Source: Strigamia acuminata (lineage: Eukaryota; Arthropoda; Chilopoda; Geophilomorpha; Linotaeniidae). Taken from it: a DNA stretch of 64,000 bases. How positions within the stretch are numbered: position 1 is the first letter of the stretch; each line of letters opens with the position of its first letter. The translations under genes and the position numbers were made by a program. Below the pieces are notes generated by a model, which was given only the letters and a program-made list of their open reading frames with translations, made no database searches and was not told the origin of the DNA. This document shows positions 50,001 to 59,000 of the stretch, one piece after another. The stretch lies in contig OX442323.1 of NCBI GenBank assembly GCA_949358305.1, positions 2,852,001 to 2,916,000 of the forward strand, given 5' to 3'.

Positions 50001-53000
50001 TTCGGCACGTGCCTTTGACGAATTTCCCTCAGAAGCAAAATTAATTGACGAGCCTCAACATCGCCTCCAGTTCCCTTTTCCGAAATAAGTGATCAAGCGG
50101 AAGTGTGGGGGCGTGACGGATCGTCAAGAAAGAAATGCAAGAATTAATGGAAAGAATGAAATTTTTTTTTTTGAACATTCCTTCAAACAAAAAGATAATA
50201 ATAAAAAATAATAAAAACAGAAATAAATTTTAAAAAAAGATTTCTGCAATTGTTTCACAACTCACGTGGTCCAAAAATATGTATTTTACATTGTTTGTCT
50301 ACTAAATGATGCATTTTATAATGCATAATACAATTGAAAAAATAATTTGAAATTGCATTCGTATTTGACAAATAATAACATTGGGAATGCATTTCATAAT
50401 ACATAAATCACGTAGAAATGCATTATTAAATGAATTCTCGCGAAACCCAATGCATTTCAGATTACATTGCAATGCAATTTGAGCGTAGTTTTCCAACCAG
50501 ATGGACAAACTGAAGAAAAATCTCTATTTTTATTTCTATATATATAAAATATAAAAAAAGTAGAGAGAAGAGATTTGAAAAAATCGCAGGGCGGAAAAGA
50601 AAGAGAGAGAAATCCCACATCAACTGGGAAAATCACGTCAAACCGGTCACAATGGGCGCAGATCAACACGGCGCGGTCACGAACCTCTTTCAAGCGTCTC
50701 TTGCAGCTCAGCTCAGCCTTTGGGCTAAGTTGTTAGTATGGGCAAGCGATCACCAATCTGACAAAAACTTCTCGAGTAATGAATTTGTTCTCGGCTATAA
50801 CTCGATTCCATGCATGCCAAGTGCTGAATCAGGAGCACATTCCCGCTAATGTCCTTCAATATTACACTCCATTATTTTTTTTCCTCTCAAATCTAGCTTA
50901 TCTTGATCAAAACAGAAAGAAATTCTTGCAATAACACACCGAAAAGATAAAAGTAAAGGAAATGGCAGAAAAAAATAATAATAATTTCGATTTTCCAGAA
51001 AGTCGAAAAAAAAAAAATCCTAAAAACTATAATCATTGAAAATTATTATTATTTTTTTTTTCTTAGCGTTTATCATCTGAACATTTGCCATTAACACTGT
51101 TGGAATCACTTTAATCAGCGTTCTGTCACGCGAAACACCACTAATGATTTGTTGTGTACAAATGCAGCCAATAAATTCAAAAATGAAAAAAATTTAGAAT
51201 AAATAAAAAATACCGTATTTTTTCGATTAAGAGTCGATTAACCGCCATTACAATTTCGTTTTAAAGAGTTTTATTTAACTTGACTTGAATGTTTGTTTAT
51301 TTGTGTTTGTTTCAACTTCCGGTGCATAGTAGCGCCACCACTAGTACATTTTAACTAAAATGGATGCCAGATTGTCAGGGTCAACTCTAAATCTGCTTCG
51401 TTTTTATTTATAAAGTGCTTAATAAATTCTGAAACCAAGCTAATCCCGGTTAAAATAAAAATTCCTATCTGCCCATATATTTTGTTTTTCCATTTTAATG
51501 TGGAAAAGTCCATTAGTTTGCAATTTTCGGCGCGTACACGGAAAAATCTGCGGTAGTAGCGCACTCTGGCGGCGATTTTAAAAACTAACTTAAAAGCCTC
51601 TTCCAAAAACGTATTTTTATAAGTTTACTTGTTTTGTTTGTTACATTTGTGTAATATCACAAACGAAGTGTACGTTCATCGATCGTAAGGTTAAATACGG
51701 AAACAATATGGTACTTTTGCAAAAATACGGTATTCTTGGTGTCTCATTCGAGGGCGACTCTTAAAATACGGCAAAAATAATAGAATAATAAAAACTTGTG
51801 TTGTCAAATTTATTAATTTATTCAGAGAATTTAATTCCAGCTTAAAAGCCGCATGAAACCTAAACTCTCGACGCGACCCAATAATTTAATAGAAAATTGC
51901 AATTTTTCTGGAAATAAAAGAATTCGTTGGTATTCAAATAGATGTTTTTCACATCCAGATGCCTAAAGGCGACGTCGGTTCGTTGGAAATTCTAAACTAG
52001 AATTCTTCAGAGACTGCAAGAAGCGAAAACTGAACCGACTTCAATCAGATTGGCGTTTTATAGAGGGCAAAGTCCCATGTTGCAGCACCGCGAGGGGAAA
52101 GAAAAGAGGGATAAAAAAGGGAGGGATGGCGAAGTGATAGGACTGCAATCGAGAAAAAGTCGGAAACCAAAAAAAAGAGTGTGTGAAGAGAGAGAGATGG
52201 GGGGGGGGGAAATGGAGAAAGAGACATAAAAAAAATGCCTTCCCTTTCTGGTCAAATAAGAGAGGGGAAAAGGAAGCCGCCAATGATTCGGCGAATTTCA
52301 GTGGTCAGGCGGTGGAATTGTGATGATCGCATTCAACAATATTTGCTCAACAAATCGTATCATTGGGAAATAAATGTGACGGCAAACAAAAATTAAATGC
52401 ACTTTCAACCCTTTTCAAGTGTGTATTACGATAAAAGCTTTCTGCTACTAACAACTTTCGGGAGCAATACATAATTAATGCGCAACAACAGGAATCAAGT
52501 ATGTGGAAAAATTGATGGTAACTTAGTTTGTATATTTGACCACCGTGGCGCTGGTGTGTTAATGCTAAGAAGAATAAAAATTTACTGTGCTTTTGTAAAT
52601 GTAACTGTACACACGCGTTTTCTTGTGTCTGCTGAATTTGCGCTAAATCCGAATCCATCTGTTATCCAAGATACGTTTTAAAAATTGCCACAGTCAATTT
52701 TAATTTATAATTTTTTTTTATATTTAAATAATAATAATAATGATGATAGTAATATCATACTTAGACTTAAACGAGCGAGCTGTTTTATGTCAAGAAATAA
52801 TGGAAATTTTAGAGGAAAAGATAATTAGTTCACTGAAAATGAATTATAAATCTCTAAAAATAAACTAAAAATCATTTAAAAAAATCAACTTGAAATCATT
52901 GAAATCAACTAGAAATCATTAAAATCAACTAGAAATCATTAAAATCAACTAGAAATCATTAAAATCAACTAGAAATCATTAAAATCAACTAGAAATCATT

Positions 53001-56000
53001 AAAATCAACTAGAAATCATTAAAATCAACTAGAAATCATTAAAATCAACTAGAAATCATTAAAATCAACTAGAAATCATTAAAATCAACTAGAAATCATT
53101 AAAATCAACTAGAAATCATTAAAATCAACTTAAAATCATTAAAAGTAACTAGAAATCATTAAAATCAAATTAAAACCATTAAAATCAACTTCAAATCATT
53201 AAAATCTAATTAAAATCATTAAAATCAACTTCAAATCAATAAAATCAACTTCAAATCAATAAAATCAACTTCAAATCATTAAAATCAACTTCAAATCATT
53301 AAAATCAACTTCAAATCATTAACATTAACTATAAATCCATAAAAATGTTCAGGTAATCAGCTAAAATGAACGAGATGTCCACAAAAATAAACAAGTAATC
53401 ACATAAAATGATCTAAGAATCCACAAAAATGGGCTAAAATCTAGAGAAATGAACGAAAATCTAGAGAAATGAACGAAAATCTAGAGAAATGAACGAAAAT
53501 CTAGAGAAATGAACGAAAATCTAGAGAAATGAACGAAAATCTAGAGAAATGAACGAAAATCTAGAGAAATGAACGAAAATCTAGAGAAATGAACGAAAAT
53601 CTAGAGAAATGAACGAAAATCTAGAGAAATGAACGAAAATCTAGAAAAATGAACGAAAATCTAGAGAAATGAACGAAAATCTAGAGAAATGAACGAAAAT
53701 CTAGAGAAATGAACGAAAATCTAGAGAAATGAACGAAAATCTAGAGAAATGAACGAAAATCTAGAGAAATGAACGAAAATCTACAGAAATAAATTAAAAT
53801 CCACAAAAATAAAATAAAATAAAAATAAAAATAAAATATTTATCTGTAAAACAATTGGAAAATCACTAATACCGGTAATAAAATAAAACTACAAAAATGA
53901 AGTTAAAACAACAAAAATAAAGTAAAAATAACAAAACTAAAGTAGAAACTACACAAATAAAGCGTAATCTACAAAAATAAACTGATAACAAACTAAAAAT
54001 CATCTAAATACCATTAAAAATCAATGAAATAAAAAATATCGAGGCTGCAGACAAGTAATCACCACAAAAAACACGCCAAAGAAAATGACGTACTTCTGGG
54101 CACGCGCACACGTGAAAATGAATTCCGTCCATCAAAACAAGTGCAAAACACAACAACAATTGTCAAATCGAGCGCAAAAAGAGCGCAGAACCTTCCTAAA
54201 TAAATAATTAATACATTTTTTCTCGGAAACAGGAGCGGACAATATTGATGTGCCTCTCTCTCTTTCAGCATGATGGTCATGTACAAGTTTGGTGAAGGAC
54301 AGGCAAGAGTGATCCATTCGCTCAGTGGCTCTCACTTCAAGTCACCCGATTGAATTCCAACACCGTGAGCCAATCCTCTCCGCTTCTATTCCTCCCTCAT
54401 AAAGTCCACATCACGACGAATGAATGAAATTCCGGCTTCGAAAAGAAGAGACGAAGAAGAACAGTTTTCAAATCTGTCAGCGAACGAATCGACAAAAAGA
54501 AAAAGAAGAAAGAAAAAAAGAAATCCAAAGTTTGCAATCTCAACAAGTCCTACATCGGTGTATAGAATACACATTTCTATATAAACCCGAAATTTCGGTC
54601 TTTGGGTTACATTTGGATCGATAAGAATGCATGAAATATGTCAAGTGAAGATCGAGGAGGAAAAAAAAGACAATAAAAAAATAAAAAAAAACTAAACACA
54701 TTCAGCCATGAAGCAAATAGGAATTGACTTGACAGTTTGGCAAACAACTGCTTGTCAAGCTCTGCCATAGTTCAAGTTTTAAGGAGAATTGAAAAACGTC
54801 AAGTGACAGTTTGTTTGATGAGGTGTATAATTAGGGCGCCACTGAGTTTGAAAGAATTTTAAATCATTTTATCTTTGTGAAACTGGTCTGTTCGACGTAA
54901 GCGTACACATCAGAATGCTCGTTGGGGCAATCAAACTTTCGGTTTACACCAGGGGTCGGAAAATAATTTTAAGTGGGGCACGGATACTATTGAAAATTTT
55001 TATCGAGGTCCAGAAAAAAACACTTAAAAACCTTACTAAAAACCTATGAAAACAGAAAAAAACACCGAAGAGCCAAAGAAACCGAGGGAAAAACGTCGCT
55101 AAAATGTCACCGCGGTCCAAGATTCGACCTTCCGCGGTCCGCTGATTTACACCATTTTAGGCGGAAAAACTTGTCTGTTTGTATACTCTCGTTACACTCA
55201 AAAAGTACCTTCAATCCCATTGGTCGAGCAATTTTACTGGTGTAGTGATCCGAAAATATAGACCCAAACACCAGATTTGCATTACAATGTACAGACATTG
55301 TAATCGATTGCCTACGTAACGGCCAAAATTTCAAAATTTCCAGACAAAGCAACCAATAAACAGAACAAACATGAGTTTTACATTTATATGTGCATAAAAC
55401 TATATTTCATAAATAGAAATAACATTTTTTAATAAGAAAAATCAAAATTATATTAACTTAAATGGTCATAACAATCACAAAAATAAATAAAAGTCAAAAC
55501 TACTTCTCCTAGTGGCAGTATACAGTCTGGAGTTAGTAGTAATGAGGCTCGACCAATGGGACTGAGGACCCTTTTTGAGTGCAACAAGAGTATAGTGTCG
55601 TACTCGGCCTTTATTATAAATCAAAATTTAAACTTAAAATACACTTAAACTAAAATTGTATTTTTATTTTTGAATGCAGCTACTGTTTGTTTTTGTTCGG
55701 CGATGGTTGTTGGCTGCTTTTAGTAAAAACGGGAACTTTGAATGCATCTATATAGTTGGCAATGACCCCTTGAAAATCTCCTAGATATTCATCGCATTAC
55801 GTGAAGTCAAAACCGCCTACCTTTCCGATCTATCGGTTTGCGTTGTGTTTGTTCTGGGTGAATCCGTGAGAAACTCTTTGGTACTTGCAAGACTGGTGGC
55901 TGATCCAACTCCACTTGGTGGATAAACTGTCCGAGCTGAGTTGGTCAGATTCAGCAATTCTATAAAAAAAAAAAAAAAAAATGATTGATAAATGATTGAT

Positions 56001-59000
56001 GGATCAACCAACCCTGATTAAATTTTTTTTTTATTTTATTTAATTAAACAAAAAATGAATAAAAAATTACTGGCACGTTAAAGATTCCGTACACCTAACT
56101 AACGCACACAAAAACGAACCCTTAATGGATAAAAAAGGGTCCACATACGTGTTTGGGGTAAATTAAAGCTACTTTTTTCCCTTTTCTCTTTGGCACTTTG
56201 AACACACCAAAGAATTTTTTTTCCCTTTAAATTAAATCGATACAAACTTGTTAATTGATTTTCCTCGTTGAACTCCTTGGAATTTTCGTGCAATTTGAGA
56301 AATTCTAAGCACAACGCTCGTGTTTACATGTCGATTCCCTCCCTTCGGCTAGAGAGGTACAAGTTTAATGGCGTGCGGACAAGCTGACCAACGAGGGGGA
56401 GTTTTGCAAATTTAAACCTTTTGGGAATTTGTAACAAGCGGAAATTGGTTCGTGCCAATGCCAGTTGCAGCCATTTATGACGAACACGGTCAATGATCTA
56501 TGCAAATTAGAAGCGAGTGACTTGTTTCGAGGCTCAAATTAACAGCCAACTAATTAGATTGTCTCTGAAATGTGCCAATCTCTCTAAACTCCTCCCGCCT
56601 CTAAACTTTACGCGCCCCCGAGTAACTTGTGCTGGGGAATACCGCTCATTGTCATTCGCCACCTACGACTGCACTTGAAATGCACAACTCGAGGCAGAAA
56701 AATTGCATTTGCACATTTTTCTGCCTCCCGCCTTTGTCAGTAGAGAGAAAAATGGGCGGCATCACGCGAACTTGCCATTTTTAAAGGTACAAGCCTCAAG
56801 TTTCAGTGAAAACACCCATTTTCTTATCTATCAATGCCATCGTGGTCTCGACCAACAGTCTGCGGGTAAACGAAACTAATAGCTGCCTGATGGTGAGGGT
56901 GTAGGTCGAAAACCTTAGGATTTGTGATAAATAAATTTGTCAACTAAAGTGTCTGCAAACACATTTGAAAACGAAAAAATCTAAATTTTTGCACTTAAAA
57001 ATGAATTTTTGCACGGAAAAATGAATTTTTGCACGGAATAATGAATTTTTGCACGGAAAAATAAATTTTTGCACGGAAAAATGAATTTTTGCACAAAAAA
57101 ATAAATTTTTGCACAAAAAAAATGAATTTTTGCACAAAAAAAATGAATTTTTGCACGGAAAAAATGAATTTTTGCACGAAAAAAATGAATTTTTGCACGA
57201 AAAAAATGAATTTTTGCACGAAAAAAATGAATTTTTGCACGAAAAAACTACGTTTTTGCACGAAAAAACTACATTTTTACACGAAAAAACTACCTTTCTG
57301 CACAAAAAAACTACATTTTTACACGACAAAACTACATTTCTGCACGAAAAAACTAAATTTATGCATAAATGAACTGAATTTTCACATGCAAATAGTGAAT
57401 TGTATTATTTTGTATCGTTTAGTTATTTCTGTTAGTTTGTGACCAATTGCGTTTTACACCTCTCAATTTGCGAAGATCTATTCAGTGCAAGTTGAACTCA
57501 CCAGCCTCTATATTCCAATTTGGCAATACACAGGTTAACGTGAAGGAGCCGAAATTGGCAAAAGCCATTCCAATCCATCTTACTCCCGCGCATTTATCGG
57601 TAATTCGCTTGTAAATAAAGTTACTCAAACCGCTGATAGAAGCCACACACTACAAGCACCAATTATAACTCACGTTAATGACAACAGAATTAATGACGAC
57701 GCATTTATTTCCCCACTATTCGCTTAATTACACCCAAATTCAAAATCAAAAAACGAGATCAAAACCAACTTTCCACGAACAAAAAAAAAAACAAAAACCA
57801 AAAAATAAAAAACAAAAAAAATAAAACTGCCTGGTGTTAAATAGAAGATAAGGAAACACGACAAGAAAAATTCCAGCTTCAACATCACATATTTATCGAT
57901 TCGTAATCCCCAACTGAAAAGACAGCTCAACAAAAATAGACAAGAGGAAAAGGGAGGGTCTGAATTGTAGTTATAATTTCGCCTTATTGAGCGAGTGGAG
58001 CGAAAAGAAGCTGGCAAAATTATTCCCACGAGTCAAATGGATACAGATGATGGTTTATGGCGTGATGAGGGCAGAGTTTGTCGTCTCCGCCCTCTTTTGG
58101 CCATGCACAAGGCCGGAGAGTGTCAGAAGAAGAGAAGCAGCCAAGCGCGAATAAATGTGTTGCGAGGCGACTAGAATGGGGGGGGTATTTAGTACACTTG
58201 TTATGGGGTCCACGGGTGTACAAATGTTAGGCGTCTTCTTTATCGTCGCATCTACATTGGACTTGAGTTGCCATGTACTACACAACACGCCGTGCACTTG
58301 GGTGTGCGTTCACTGGGAAAATAAATTTACAAAGAAAAAATAAGTAAATAAATAAATATTTTTTTCTTTCTTTTTTCGGGCATTTAAAGTAGAAATTTAA
58401 ACGCAAATTAGCATCGTTTTTCAAATTCCTTTTTATCGCCTCCATGTTTTTCGCATGTGGTGTGATGACGTCACCAGTTTTCTTAAAGTTCAGGTGGGTT
58501 ACGACAATTTTAACGTATTTTTAGTGTTGTCAAATGCAGACACTAGTTCTCAGTTTAAATGATGAGGTCTAAAGTCCTAGTAACAATTGTTCAATTTGAA
58601 GTTTTGCAAAATTTCAATATGGCAGCTAGAGTTGAAAGAACACACACATTTAACACTTTAGAAATTGCAAATTAAATACAAGGATAAAAGAATTATAACA
58701 ATCACAAGGTAAATAAAAGATACAAGGACCCGTAAAACCACACGGTTTTCACAAGTGTTTTACACTAAGCTCGGATTAATACATCGGCGAAATAAAATAG
58801 ACAACTGGGTGAGTTGAGAGCAGACTAAAGAGTGTTTTATTTTAAGGTAAAAAATAGGGAGTGCTGACCAAGGGCAGCGTCACATATACAACAGGGCAAT
58901 AAAAGTGCAAAGTTATGTAGGGTATAGCAATTTTAATGTTGATGAAACTTGGTTTGGAGGTTTCTAACATGGTTTCCTGACAGTTTCCAAACTTTCAGAC

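Larger units (their letters stand above)
48765..54941. other. Giant Ten-m intron 2, right part
   Basis: No supported gene. It contains CT-rich runs (49189-49206), AT-rich unique sequence, a family A copy with a family B copy inside (51210-51772), two adjacent 20-bp tandem arrays (52881-53335 and 53433-53795), and a third degenerate stretch to about 54010 with ACTACAAAAATAAAG-like units. Confidence 0.5.

Noticed and set aside
52881..53795. CRISPR array
   Set aside because: The units are directly contiguous with no unique spacers, and the DNA is plainly an animal genome.
56940..57442. Cys/Phe- or Lys-rich repeat proteins
   Set aside because: Overlapping frames on both strands are by-products of the TTTTTGCAC tandem array.
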